Below, one piece after another: positions 53,904 through 62,459 of a stretch of DNA of 64,000 bases. The translations under genes and the position numbers were made by a program. Location of the stretch: NCBI RefSeq assembly GCF_003001935.1, contig NZ_PVNG01000012.1, positions 62,001-126,000 of the forward strand, written 5' to 3'. Each line of letters begins with the position of its first letter. Within the stretch, counting starts at the first letter, position 1. This DNA comes from Nonomuraea fuscirosea (lineage in GTDB: Bacteria; Actinomycetota; Actinomycetes; Streptosporangiales; Streptosporangiaceae). A model generated the notes under the pieces. The model worked only from the letters and a program-made list of their open reading frames with translations, did no database searches and was not told where the DNA came from.

Positions 53904-55363
53904 TGGAGATACCCGCCGAAGACGTCGCCCCCATGGCGCGCGCCGTCGAGCTGGCCGGGCGCGGACACGGCACCACCAGCCCCAACCCCGTCGTGGGCTG
54001 CGTCGTGCTCGACTCCGCGGGCCAGGTCGCCGGAGAGGGCTTCCACGCGTACGCGGGCGGGCCCCACGCCGAGATCGTCGCGCTGGCGCAGGCCGGAGAG
54101 CGGGCCAAGGGCGGCACGGCCTACGTCACCCTCGAACCCTGCGACCACACCGGCCGCACCGGGCCGTGCAGCCGCGCCCTCCTCGACGCCGGAGTGGCCC
54201 GCGTGGTCATCGCCGTGCCCGATCCCACCCCCAAGGCCGCCGGCGGCGCGGCCCGGCTGCGCGCCCACGGCGTCGAGGTCACCTCCGGGGTGCTCGCCGA
54301 GCGGGCCGAGCGGGTCAACGAGGAGTGGCTGACGTACGCGCGGCTCGGCCGGCCCCACGTGACCTGGAAGTTCGCCGCGACCCTCGACGGCAGGTCGGCC
54401 GCCGAGGACGGCACCAGCCAGTGGATCACCTCCCCTGAGGCCAGGGCCGACGTGCACCGGCTGCGGGCCGCCGCCGACGCGATCGTCGCGGGCATCGGCA
54501 CCGTCCTCGCCGACGACCCCCGCCTGACGGCCCGCCCCTCCACCCCCGGCGAGGGGCCCGCCGGCGTCTCCCGCGTCCCCGGCGTTCCAGGCATCCCCAG
54601 CGTTTCCGGCATTACCGACATCCAGGGCATCCAGGGCATCCCCAGCGTTCCCGGTCTCCCCGGTGATCGGGCGGGCGATCACCCCCGCGATCACCCCCGC
54701 GATCACCCGGGCAATCACCTGGGCGATCATCCAGGCCATCACGCGGGCGATCACCCCGGCCATCACCCCGGCCATCACGCGGGCGATCGCCCGCGGGTGC
54801 GGGTGCCGCTGCGGGTGGTGGTCGATCCCGACGGCAGGACACCCCCGTCCGCCCGGGTCCTCGACGGCCAGGCGCCCACCCTCGTCGCCGTCGCCGACGA
54901 CGCCCGTACCGGCATCGAGACCGACCTGCTGCCCGCGCCAGGTCGCGCGGCCGCCCCGCCGCACGCGCCGGACCGCGAGGCAGGCGAGTCGTCCGCGCCG
55001 GGCCGTGAGAGCGGCGAGTCGTCCGCGCCGACCCACGAGGTCGATCTGGTACGCGTGCCGCGCCGCGGCGCCGGGCTGGACCTGGAGGCGCTGCTGCGGG
55101 AGCTGGCCGCGCGCGGCGTCGTGAGCGTCTTCCTGGAGGGCGGCCCGACGCTGGCCGGCTCGTTCGTCGGGCAGGGCCTGGTCGATCGGGTGGTGGCGTA
55201 CGTGGCGCCGGCGCTGCTCGGCTCCGGGCGGGCGGCGCTCGGCGATGCCGGGGTCCGCACGATCGGCGAGTTGCCTCGCCTGACATTTGACGAAATTTCC
55301 CAGATAGGGCCGGACCTACGGCTGATCGCCCGGCCCAACCCCCAACCAGGCAGGGAGAAGTGA
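53903..55363 (+). CDS. ribD: Bifunctional riboflavin deaminase/reductase RibD with repeat insertion
   Basis: 486 aa (usual about 340-380). The deaminase domain has TTSPNPVVGCVVLD, zinc site GGPHAEIVAL and EPCDHTGRTGPC. The reductase domain has VTWKFAATLDGRSAAEDGTS and DDPRLTAR, resuming at VPLRVVVDPDGRTPPSARVL after an insert (about residues 212-300) of GIPSVPG-like and DHPGHH-like repeats. A second short Gly/Ser/Glu repeat follows near 350-375. The C-terminus has VFLEGGPTLAGSF. GTG 53903 follows AGGAG; ATG 53933 is possible. Confidence 0.94.
   Translation: MEIPAEDVAPMARAVELAGRGHGTTSPNPVVGCVVLDSAGQVAGEGFHAYAGGPHAEIVALAQAGERAKGGTAYVTLEPCDHTGRTGPCSRALLDAGVARVVIAVPDPTPKAAGGAARLRAHGVEVTSGVLAERAERVNEEWLTYARLGRPHVTWKFAATLDGRSAAEDGTSQWITSPEARADVHRLRAAADAIVAGIGTVLADDPRLTARPSTPGEGPAGVSRVPGVPGIPSVSGITDIQGIQGIPSVPGLPGDRAGDHPRDHPRDHPGNHLGDHPGHHAGDHPGHHPGHHAGDRPRVRVPLRVVVDPDGRTPPSARVLDGQAPTLVAVADDARTGIETDLLPAPGRAAAPPHAPDREAGESSAPGRESGESSAPTHEVDLVRVPRRGAGLDLEALLRELAARGVVSVFLEGGPTLAGSFVGQGLVDRVVAYVAPALLGSGRAALGDAGVRTIGELPRLTFDEISQIGPDLRLIARPNPQPGREK
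54600..54795. repeat. In-frame repeats inside ribD (GIP and DHPGHH units)
   Basis: From 54604, loosely repeated GGCATCCAGGGCATCC and related units; from about 54672, 12-15 bp units such as GATCACCCCCGC and CATCACGCGGGC, in at least eight diverged copies. The encoded tract is rich in His and Asp. Confidence 0.9.
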
Positions 55364-55953
55364 TGTTCACCGGAATCATCGAGGAATTGGGCGAAGTGGT
55401 GGCGATCAGGCAGGAGGGCGGCGGAGCCCTGCTGTCGGTGCGCGGCCCGGTCGTCACCTCCGACGCGAAACACGGCGACTCGATCGCCGTCAACGGCGTG
55501 TGCCTCACGGTCGTGGAGGTCACGGGCGACGTGTTCACGGTGGACGTGATCAAGGAGTCGCTCGAACGCAGCTCACTCGGCGCCCTCACCGAGGGCTCCG
55601 CGGTGAACCTGGAGCGGGCCGTCCGCGCCGACCAGCGCCTCGGCGGCCACATCGTGCAGGGCCACGTGGACGGAACCGCCGTGCTGCTGTCGCGAGACCC
55701 CGGCGAGAGCTGGGACGACCTGCGCTTCTCCCTGTCGCCCGCGCTGGGCCGCTACGTCGCGGAGAAGGGCTCGATCGCGATCGACGGAATCAGCCTGACG
55801 GTCACCACGGTTGACGACGAAAGCTTCGGCGTGAGCCTCATCCCGACCACGCTGAAGCTCACCACCATGGCCGGACGCCAGGTGGGAGACATGGTGAACA
55901 TCGAGGTCGACGTGATCGCGAAGTATGTGGAGAGGCTGGTGGTCAGGCAGTGA
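55363..55953 (+). CDS. ribE: Riboflavin synthase alpha subunit (RibE)
   Basis: Dismutates two lumazines to riboflavin. 196 aa with two similar lumazine domains: MFTGIIEELGEVV, SIAVNGVCLTVVEV and GGHIVQGHVDGTA; then KGSIAIDGISLTVTTVDDESFGVSLIPTT. ATG 55363 shares a base with the ribD stop (TGATG). Coupled to the transporter gene by a 4-bp overlap. Confidence 0.96.
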   Translation: MFTGIIEELGEVVAIRQEGGGALLSVRGPVVTSDAKHGDSIAVNGVCLTVVEVTGDVFTVDVIKESLERSSLGALTEGSAVNLERAVRADQRLGGHIVQGHVDGTAVLLSRDPGESWDDLRFSLSPALGRYVAEKGSIAIDGISLTVTTVDDESFGVSLIPTTLKLTTMAGRQVGDMVNIEVDVIAKYVERLVVRQ

Positions 55954-56618
55954 ACTGGGCCGAGGCCGGATTCGAGATATTCGGCACCCATGTGCTCTGG
56001 ACCGATCTGGTCGGCAACATCGCCGCCCTGTCGACGGTCCTGCTGGCCATGCGTAAGTCGATGTGGACGTGGCCGGTGCAGTTCACCGGCTCGGTGCTGC
56101 TGTTCATCGCCTCGATCAACGCGCACATCACCGGTAACGCGCTCAAGCAGGCGTTGTTCGCGGGGCTGGCGATCTACGGCTGGTGGGCGTGGCGGCGCGG
56201 CACCCAGGACGGCAGGAAGCTGGCCGTCAGGCCCGCCCCGGTGTGGGAGCGGCTGGTCATGATCGGCCTCATGGTGCTGGGCACCGTCGTGGTGGGGCTG
56301 CTGTTCTACGCGACCGGCCTGTCGTGGGGCGCGCACGAGCCGCTGCCGAAGGGCGCCTTCCTGGTGGCCGCCGACGCCTACATCTTCGTCGGCAGCGCGC
56401 TGGCCACCTGGGCGCAGGGCCGGGCGTTCGTGGACTTCTGGATCGTGTGGGTGGCCGTGGACCTGGTCGGGGTGCCGCTCGCGTTCAGCTCGGGCCTGGT
56501 GGTCTCCGGCTACGTGTACGGCATCTTCTTCGTTCTGGTGCTGGTCGGGTTCGTGAAATGGCTGCGCGAATACCGTTCCGCGCGGCCGGTGGAAGCGGAA
56601 GTGGCGGTGGCACAGTGA
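55950..56618 (+). CDS. PnuC-family transporter, probable riboflavin transporter RibM
   Basis: 222 aa with about seven membrane segments. VLWTDLVGNIAALSTVLLAMRK and the YGWWAWRRG motif identify the PnuC family. In a riboflavin operon under an FMN riboswitch, members (RibM/PnuX) import riboflavin by facilitated diffusion. Start GTG 55950 overlaps ribE by 4 bp, and its stop overlaps ribBA by 4 bp (GTGA). Confidence 0.9.
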   Translation: MNWAEAGFEIFGTHVLWTDLVGNIAALSTVLLAMRKSMWTWPVQFTGSVLLFIASINAHITGNALKQALFAGLAIYGWWAWRRGTQDGRKLAVRPAPVWERLVMIGLMVLGTVVVGLLFYATGLSWGAHEPLPKGAFLVAADAYIFVGSALATWAQGRAFVDFWIVWVAVDLVGVPLAFSSGLVVSGYVYGIFFVLVLVGFVKWLREYRSARPVEAEVAVAQ

Positions 56619-57832
56619 GCGGCATCACGCTCGACCCGATCGAGCGCGCGATCGAGGACATCCGGGCCGGCAAGCCCGTGGTGGTCGTCGACGACGAGAA
56701 CAGGGAGAACGAGGGCGACCTCATCTTCGCCGCGGCCAAGGCCACGCCCGAGCTGTGCACGTTCACGATCAGGCACACCAGCGGCATGATCTGCGTGGCC
56801 ATGGACGGCAAGGAGCTCGACCGGCTCGGCCTGCCGCTCATGGTGTTCCACAACAAGGAACGCATGCGCACGGCGTACACGATCACCGTGGACGCCCGCG
56901 ACGGCGTCACCACGGGCATCTCGGCGGCCGACCGGGCCAGGACGATCCGCACGCTCGCCGACTCGGCCACCGAGCCCAACGAGCTCGTCCGCCCGGGACA
57001 CGTCTTCCCGCTGCGTTACCACGAGGGCGGCGTGCTGGCCCGGCGCGGTCACACCGAGGCGGCCGTCGACCTGGCCCGGCTGGCCGGGCTGTCGTCGGCG
57101 GGGGCGCTGGCCGAGGTCGTCAACGACGACGGCACCATGGCCCGGCTGCCCGAGCTGCGCCGCTTCGCCGACGAGCACGATCTCGCGCTGGTGTCCATCG
57201 AGCAGCTCGTCGACTACCGGCGGCGGGCCGAGAGCATGGTGACACGGGTCGCCGAGACGCGGCTGCCGAACGCGTACGGGATGTGGCGGGCCTTCGGCTA
57301 CGCCAGCGCGCTCGACGGCGGCGAGCACGTGGCGCTCGTCTTCGGCGACCTGGCCGGCGGCGAGAACATCCTGGTCAGGGCCCACTCCGAATGCCTGACC
57401 GGTGACGTGTTCGGCTCGCTGCGCTGCGACTGCGGGGTGCAGCTCGACCACGCCATGTCCGCCATCGCCCAGGAGGGCCGGGGCGTGATCGTCTACCTGC
57501 GCGGCCACGAGGGGCGCGGCATCGGGCTGCTGGCCAAACTGCGCGCCTACAGTCTCCAGGACAACGGCAGCGACACCGTCGACGCCAACGTGGAGCTGGG
57601 GCTGCCGGTGGACGCGCGCGAGTTCTCCAACGCGGGCCAGATCCTGGCCGACCTCGGCGTCAAGTCGGTACGGCTGCTGACCAACAACCCGGCCAAGCTC
57701 AAGGGCATGGACGGCTACGGCATCAAGGTCCTCGGCCGCGAGCCCATGCCCGTGGCGATGAACCCGTACAACGAGCGTTACCTCAGGGCCAAGCGCGACC
57801 GCCTCGGCCACGACATCTCGGAGGCGTCGTGA
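56615..57832 (+). CDS. ribBA: Bifunctional 3,4-DHBP synthase / GTP cyclohydrolase II (RibBA)
   Basis: Supplies both precursors of riboflavin. 405 aa. The RibB half has VVVDDENRENEGDLIFAA and RTGHT-like RRGHTEAAVDL; the RibA half has HSECLTGDVFGSLRCDCGVQL (zinc cysteines) and YLRGHEGRGIGLLAKL. Start GTG 56615 within the transporter stop; longer in-frame sequence is antisense-like. Confidence 0.97.
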   Translation: MSGITLDPIERAIEDIRAGKPVVVVDDENRENEGDLIFAAAKATPELCTFTIRHTSGMICVAMDGKELDRLGLPLMVFHNKERMRTAYTITVDARDGVTTGISAADRARTIRTLADSATEPNELVRPGHVFPLRYHEGGVLARRGHTEAAVDLARLAGLSSAGALAEVVNDDGTMARLPELRRFADEHDLALVSIEQLVDYRRRAESMVTRVAETRLPNAYGMWRAFGYASALDGGEHVALVFGDLAGGENILVRAHSECLTGDVFGSLRCDCGVQLDHAMSAIAQEGRGVIVYLRGHEGRGIGLLAKLRAYSLQDNGSDTVDANVELGLPVDAREFSNAGQILADLGVKSVRLLTNNPAKLKGMDGYGIKVLGREPMPVAMNPYNERYLRAKRDRLGHDISEAS

Positions 57833-57899
57833 GTCGGGCCCGCGCCGGGCACGTCGGGCACAGCAGTCACGACCGGCCGCGGCCGGTGAAGGAGGAGGC

Positions 57900-58367
57900 A
57901 TGAGCGGGGAAGGACGGCCGGGCGCCACGGCGCCCGACGCGTCGGGGCTGACGGTGGGCGTGGTGGCGGCGAGCTGGCACGCCAAGATCACCGACCAGCT
58001 GGTGTCACGCGCGGTGCAGGCGTGCGCCGACAGCGGCGCGACGGCGACGGTCGTACGCGTGCCGGGCTCGCTGGAGATCCCGGTGGTCGCCCAGGCGCTG
58101 GCCCGCCGCTGCGACGCGGTGGTGGCGCTGGGCGCGGTCATCCGCGGCGAGACCGCCCACTTCGACTACGTCTGCGACTCGGTGACCTCCGGCCTGACCC
58201 GGATCTCGCTCGACGAACGGACACCGGTCGGCAACGGCGTGCTCACCTGCGAGACGATGGACCAGGCACTCGACCGCTCGGGCCTGCCGGGCAGCAAGGA
58301 GGACAAGGGGTACGAGTCGGCCGTCGCCGCTCTCGAGACCGCCCTCCTCCTCAGGGACCTGGCCTGA
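57900..58367 (+). CDS. ribH: 6,7-dimethyl-8-ribityllumazine synthase (RibH)
   Basis: 155 aa. Shell-forming enzyme: VVAASWHAKITDQL (phenylalanine of the usual SRFN replaced by Trp-His), VPGSLEIPVVAQALA, ALGAVIRGETAHFDYV and GNGVLTCETMDQALDRSG. ATG 57900 with GAAGGAGG upstream. Last gene of the rib operon. Confidence 0.96.
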   Translation: MSGEGRPGATAPDASGLTVGVVAASWHAKITDQLVSRAVQACADSGATATVVRVPGSLEIPVVAQALARRCDAVVALGAVIRGETAHFDYVCDSVTSGLTRISLDERTPVGNGVLTCETMDQALDRSGLPGSKEDKGYESAVAALETALLLRDLA

Positions 58368-58374
58368 GTTACGG

Positions 58375-58387
58375 TAGGTTTCCCTCG
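58375..58387 (+). promoter_or_regulatory. Leaderless -10 of the PH-domain gene
   Basis: TAGGTT (58375-58380) six bases before GTG 58387, so this gene has its own start although it follows ribH by 19 bp. Confidence 0.5.
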
Positions 58388-58845
58388 TGTCAGAGCCCGT
58401 GTCCCCGCCGCCCCTGCCCGTCACCTGGCGCCCGCGCCGGGGACGCGTCGTCGCCTACGGCTTCGCCGTCGTGATCGTGCTGGGGGCGGTGGTGATGGCG
58501 GTCTTCATCGCGCGGCCGTTCCAGCTGCCCGACCGGGTGGCGATCGTGGCGTTCGGGTGCGCGGTGGCGTACGTGCTCCATCTGCTGGGCCGGGTGCGCG
58601 TGGAGGCCGACGAGAAGGGCCTGACGATCGTCAACGCCGTGCGCACCCACCGCTACACGTGGCCGGAGGCGCTGGAGGTGACGATGGTGGTGGGTGATCC
58701 GTGGCCGCGGATCGACTTCTCCGACGGCCACACCGTCGGCGCCATGGGCATCCAGGGCTCGGAGAAGGAGCGCGCCCGCCAAGCCCTGGCCGAGCTGAGG
58801 GCCCTGATCCGCGAGCGCGGGGAGGCGCACGAGGAAAGGCCCTGA
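58387..58845 (+). CDS. Membrane protein with bacterial PH domain
   Basis: 152 aa. Two membrane segments (about residues 23-45 and 50-70), then a bacterial PH domain (VEADEKGLTIVNAVRTHRYTWPEALEVTMV...PRIDFSDG). The family follows ribH in many actinomycetes. The last 14 codons are part of a 38-bp tandem duplication that continues past the stop codon, so the C-terminus is recently altered. Confidence 0.85.
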   Translation: MSEPVSPPPLPVTWRPRRGRVVAYGFAVVIVLGAVVMAVFIARPFQLPDRVAIVAFGCAVAYVLHLLGRVRVEADEKGLTIVNAVRTHRYTWPEALEVTMVVGDPWPRIDFSDGHTVGAMGIQGSEKERARQALAELRALIRERGEAHEERP

Positions 58846-58890
58846 TCCGCGAGCGCGGGGAGGCGCACGAGGAAAGGCCCTGATCCGCAA
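58802..58890. repeat. 38-bp tandem duplication across a stop codon
   Basis: The unit starting CCCTGATCCGCGAGCG occurs at 58802, 58840 and (partial, one change) 58878. Because 38 is not a multiple of three, entry into the second copy shifts the phase and creates the TGA at 58843-58845. Confidence 0.95.
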
Positions 58891-58923
58891 GCGCCAGGGG
58901 GATCGGGGTTCCGGTCCGTGCGG

Positions 58924-59172
58924 CTAGCCCGGCTCGGGGAAGAGCTCGTCCACCGTGTCGACGGTGAGGATGCGGATGAGCAGGTGCTGCAGGTGATCGA
59001 GGTCCTCGCAGGAGAAGATGGCCTCGTGCTCCTCCCGGCTGATCCACAGGAAACGGGTCTGCAGGGCGACGTCGATCGCCCGCCGCGCCGCGGTTATCTT
59101 GCTCTGCTGCCTGGCCTCATGGGACACGGGTCTGTCCCAGGGTTCGGGCGTACTGAGCTGCATCAGCATCAA
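58924..59172 (-). CDS. Hypothetical protein
   Basis: 82 aa, acidic at the C-terminus (TVDTVDELFPEPG). The segment EEHEAIFSCEDLDHLQHLLIRILTVDTVDEL vaguely resembles the C-terminal helices of Rpn/DUF4351-type proteins. Starts ATG 59172 or 59166. It is divergent from the cox-like maturation operon. No RBS stands out; the gene is plausible and not certain. Confidence 0.5.
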   Translation of the reverse strand: MMLMQLSTPEPWDRPVSHEARQQSKITAARRAIDVALQTRFLWISREEHEAIFSCEDLDHLQHLLIRILTVDTVDELFPEPG

Positions 59173-59367
59173 TCCTCACCGATTTTCCGTACGGGCCGGC
59201 GGCTCGACGCCGAGATCGGGGCGGCGGAGCGTCTCCATCGGCATTGCCTGGGCAAGGCTCGGGGGCATGCCTTGTCGTCCTCTCGTTCGGTGAGCAGAAG
59301 CTTACAGTTCGTGACGGTCGCTCCGGGTGAATACGCGGGTGAATATCGCGGAGGCCGGGTGGGGACG

Positions 59368-59380
59368 TAGCCTGAAGGGG
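59368..59380 (+). promoter_or_regulatory. Leaderless -10 of the MoxR-like gene
   Basis: TAGCCT (59368-59373), six bases (GAAGGG), then GTG 59380. Confidence 0.5.
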
Positions 59381-60270
59381 TGCTGCGGCGGACAATCAGG
59401 GCAATGGACATCGAGTCGCCGGACAAGCTCATCGAGCTGCTCGACCGGCACGCCTATCTGGCCGACGAGGGCCTGGCCACGGCGGCCTTCCTGGCGTTGC
59501 GCATGGGACGGCCGCTCTTCCTCGAAGGCGAGGCGGGGGTCGGGAAGACGGAGCTGGCCAAGACCCTCGCCGCGCTGCTGGACGCGCCGCTGATCAGACT
59601 CCAGTGCTATGAGGGGCTGGACGCGGCCCAGGCCCTGTACGACTGGGACTTCGCCCGCCAGCTCCTCCACCTCAAGGCCGCCGAGGCGGCCGGGGTCACC
59701 GACGTGGCCAGGCTGGAGGGCGAGATCTACGACCGCCGCTTCCTCATCGCCAGGCCGCTGCTGAAGGCCGTCGAGACGCAGCCCAGCGTGCTGCTCGTGG
59801 ACGAGATCGACCGGGCCGACGACGAGTTCGAGGCGTTCCTGCTGGAGGTGCTCTCCGACTTCACCATCTCCATCCCCGAGCTGGGCACGGTGAAGGCGAG
59901 CACGCCGCCGGTCGTCGTGGTCACCTCCAACAGGACCCGCGAGGTGCACGACGCACTCAAGCGCCGCTGCCTCTACCACTGGCTGGAGCACCCGGGCTTC
60001 GACCGCGAGGTCGCCATCCTGCTGCGCCGCCTGCCCGAGTGCACCGAGACGCTGGCGGCGCAGGTGGCGCGGGCGGCCGAACGGCTGCGCCGGGCCGACC
60101 TGGTCAAGCCGCCGGGGGTGGCCGAGACGCTCGACTGGACCGAGGCGCTGCTGACGCTGGGCGCCAAGGAGCTCGACCCCGGCCGGGCCGCCGCCACGCT
60201 CGGCGCGGCGCTGAAATACCGGGAGGACGTCGCGGCGGTGCTCGGCAACGGGCTGCTCTCCCATGAATGA
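59380..60270 (+). CDS. MoxR/CoxD-like AAA+ ATPase
   Basis: 296 aa chaperone-type ATPase. Walker A EGEAGVGKTELAK, Walker B VLLVDEIDRAD, sensor VVVTSNRTREV. It lies directly before a VWA protein (8-bp overlap), the standard MoxR-VWA pair. With XdhC and MocA-like genes downstream, it resembles CoxD, which matures the active site of molybdenum CO dehydrogenase. GTG 59380, or ATG 59404. Confidence 0.92.
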   Translation: MLRRTIRAMDIESPDKLIELLDRHAYLADEGLATAAFLALRMGRPLFLEGEAGVGKTELAKTLAALLDAPLIRLQCYEGLDAAQALYDWDFARQLLHLKAAEAAGVTDVARLEGEIYDRRFLIARPLLKAVETQPSVLLVDEIDRADDEFEAFLLEVLSDFTISIPELGTVKASTPPVVVVTSNRTREVHDALKRRCLYHWLEHPGFDREVAILLRRLPECTETLAAQVARAAERLRRADLVKPPGVAETLDWTEALLTLGAKELDPGRAAATLGAALKYREDVAAVLGNGLLSHE

Positions 60271-61339
60271 GCTGGCCGCCACCATGACGGGGTTCGCCAG
60301 GACGCTGCGCGCGGCGGGCGTCGCGGCCGATCAAGAGCGGACCCAGAACCTGCTGCGCGCCCTCGACCACCTCGACGTGGACGATCCCGGCGAGGTCTAC
60401 TGGGCCGGGCGGCTGACGCTGTGCGCCACGCCCGACGACCTGCCCCGCTACGACCGCTGCTTCGCCGCCTACTTCGGCGGGCAACGGGCGGCGCCGGCGC
60501 GGACGACGGTCACGAGCGTCACCCGGCACCTGGCCGCGCGCGACGGCGACGGCGAGGCGGGCGAGGACGACGGCACCACGGCCCCCGCGACCGCCAGCCG
60601 GATGGAGGTGCTCCGCCACCGTGACGTGGCCCGGCTGAGCGAGGCCGAACGGGCCGAGGTGCACCGGATGCTGGCCATGCTGAAGGGCGGCCGGGCCCGG
60701 CGGCGCTCGCGCCGCTTCGAGAGCGCCCACCGAGGCGGCCTGGACCAGCGCAGGACGATCCGCGACGCGCTCAGGAAGGGCGAGGTGGCCAGGCTCCGCC
60801 GCCGCAGGCACACCTCCAGGCCGCGCACGGTCGTGCTGCTGGTGGACGTCAGCGGCTCGATGGCCCCGTACGCCGAGACATTGCTGCGCTTCGCCCACGC
60901 GCTGGTCAGGAGCGAGCCCAGGGCCACCAGGGTCTACTCGGTCGGCACCCGGCTCACCCCGATCACGGCCGAGCTGCGCCACCGCGACCCGGGCACCGCG
61001 CTGAACGAGGCGTCCAAGGTGATCCCCGACTGGAGCGGCGGCACCCGGCTGGGCGCGGAACTCAAGGAATTCCTCACCCGTTACAGCGCCAGGGGCGCGA
61101 TCGCGGTGATCGCCTCGGACGGGTGGGAACGCGGCGATCCCGAGCTGCTGGGCACCCAGATGGCCCGGCTGGCCCGGCAGGCGTACCGGGTGATCTGGGT
61201 CAACCCGCACAAGGGATACGCGGACTACCAGCCGCTCACCGGCGGCATGCGCGCCGCCCTGCCCCACCTCGACGACCTGGTGGCCGGGCACAGCCTGGCC
61301 GCCTACGAGCGACTCAGCGAAAGGCTCGCCCATGCGTGA
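60263..61339 (+). CDS. VWA-domain protein, CoxE-like
   Basis: 358 aa. The N-terminal region (LAATMTGFARTLRAAGV... LCATPDDLPRYDRCFAAYF) matches the CoxE/YehP-type VWA family. The C-terminal VWA domain has the metal site DVSGSM and later DWSGGTRLG and ASDGWERG. It overlaps both neighbours by 8 bp and partners the upstream AAA+ protein. Confidence 0.92.
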   Translation: MNELAATMTGFARTLRAAGVAADQERTQNLLRALDHLDVDDPGEVYWAGRLTLCATPDDLPRYDRCFAAYFGGQRAAPARTTVTSVTRHLAARDGDGEAGEDDGTTAPATASRMEVLRHRDVARLSEAERAEVHRMLAMLKGGRARRRSRRFESAHRGGLDQRRTIRDALRKGEVARLRRRRHTSRPRTVVLLVDVSGSMAPYAETLLRFAHALVRSEPRATRVYSVGTRLTPITAELRHRDPGTALNEASKVIPDWSGGTRLGAELKEFLTRYSARGAIAVIASDGWERGDPELLGTQMARLARQAYRVIWVNPHKGYADYQPLTGGMRAALPHLDDLVAGHSLAAYERLSERLAHA

Positions 61340-62459
61340 CGTGCTGCCGGAGATCATGAAGTGGTGGCGGTCGGGGCTCAAGTTCGGCCTGGCCACCGTG
61401 GTGGGCACGTGGAGCAGCGCGCCCAGGCAGCCGGGGGCGGCCATGGCGGTGCGGGGTGACGAGGTGGTCGGCAGCGTGTCCGGCGGTTGCGTCGAGGGCG
61501 CGGTGTTCGAGCTGGCCGCCGAGGTCGACACCCCTGTCCTGCAGCGGTACGGGGTGAGCGACGACGACGCGTTCGCCGTCGGCCTGACCTGCGGCGGCAT
61601 CATCGACATCCTCGTCGAGCCCGTCTCGCTGGAGACCTTCCCCGAGCTGGGGGAGATCGCCGCGTCGGTGGAGGCGCACCAGCCGGTCGCGGTGGCCACG
61701 ATCGTCTCCGGCCCCGGCCAGGTGGGCGCGCGCCGGATCATCTGGACCGACCGCTCGGCGGGCACGCTGGGCCTGGACCGTCTCGACGAGGCCGTGGACG
61801 ACGACGCCCGCGGCATGCTCGCCCAGGGCCTGACCGGCCTGCGCCACTACGGGGGGCAGGGGGAGCGGCGGCTGGACGACCTGGCGGTGTTCGTGCACTC
61901 GTTCGCGCCGCCGCCGCGGATGCTGGTGTTCGGGGCGATCGACTTCGCCGCCGGGGTGGCCAGGGTGGGCAAGTTCCTCGGCTACCACGTCACCGTGTGC
62001 GACGCGCGGCCGGTCTTCGCCACCGCCAAGCGGTTCCCCGACGCCGACGAGGTCGTGGTCAAGTGGCCGCACGACTACCTGGCCTCCGTGCAGGTGGACG
62101 AGCGCACGGTCATCTGCGTGCTGACCCACGACCCCAAGTTCGACGTGCCGCTGCTGGAGGTGGCGCTGCGCACCGGCGCGGGTTACGTGGGCGCGATGGG
62201 CTCCCGCCGCACCCACGAGGACCGTCTCGAACGGCTGCGCGAGTCCGGCCTGACCGAGGCCGAGCTGGCCAGGCTGCGCTCGCCCATCGGCCTCGACCTC
62301 GGCGCGCGTACGCCAGAGGAGACGGCCGTGTCCATCGCCGCCGAGCTCATCCAGCTGCGCTGGGGCGGCTCAGGACGCCCGCTGTCGGTGACGGAGGGGC
62401 GCATCCACCACGAGAAGCAGCCCGAGCTCCGGCCCGGCGCCGGGCCCGAGACGCCGTGA
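61332..62459 (+). CDS. XdhC/CoxI (CoxF)-family maturation protein
   Basis: 375 aa. The N-terminal XdhC domain has TWSSAPRQPGAAMAV and GSVSGGCVEGAVF; a second conserved Cys is in LTCGGIIDI. The C-terminal Rossmann domain has MLVFGAIDFAAGVARVGKFLGYHV and YVGAMGSRRTHEDR. In relatives it binds and sulfurates the molybdenum cofactor before insertion into xanthine or CO dehydrogenases. It overlaps both neighbours. Confidence 0.93.
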   Translation: MRDVLPEIMKWWRSGLKFGLATVVGTWSSAPRQPGAAMAVRGDEVVGSVSGGCVEGAVFELAAEVDTPVLQRYGVSDDDAFAVGLTCGGIIDILVEPVSLETFPELGEIAASVEAHQPVAVATIVSGPGQVGARRIIWTDRSAGTLGLDRLDEAVDDDARGMLAQGLTGLRHYGGQGERRLDDLAVFVHSFAPPPRMLVFGAIDFAAGVARVGKFLGYHVTVCDARPVFATAKRFPDADEVVVKWPHDYLASVQVDERTVICVLTHDPKFDVPLLEVALRTGAGYVGAMGSRRTHEDRLERLRESGLTEAELARLRSPIGLDLGARTPEETAVSIAAELIQLRWGGSGRPLSVTEGRIHHEKQPELRPGAGPETP

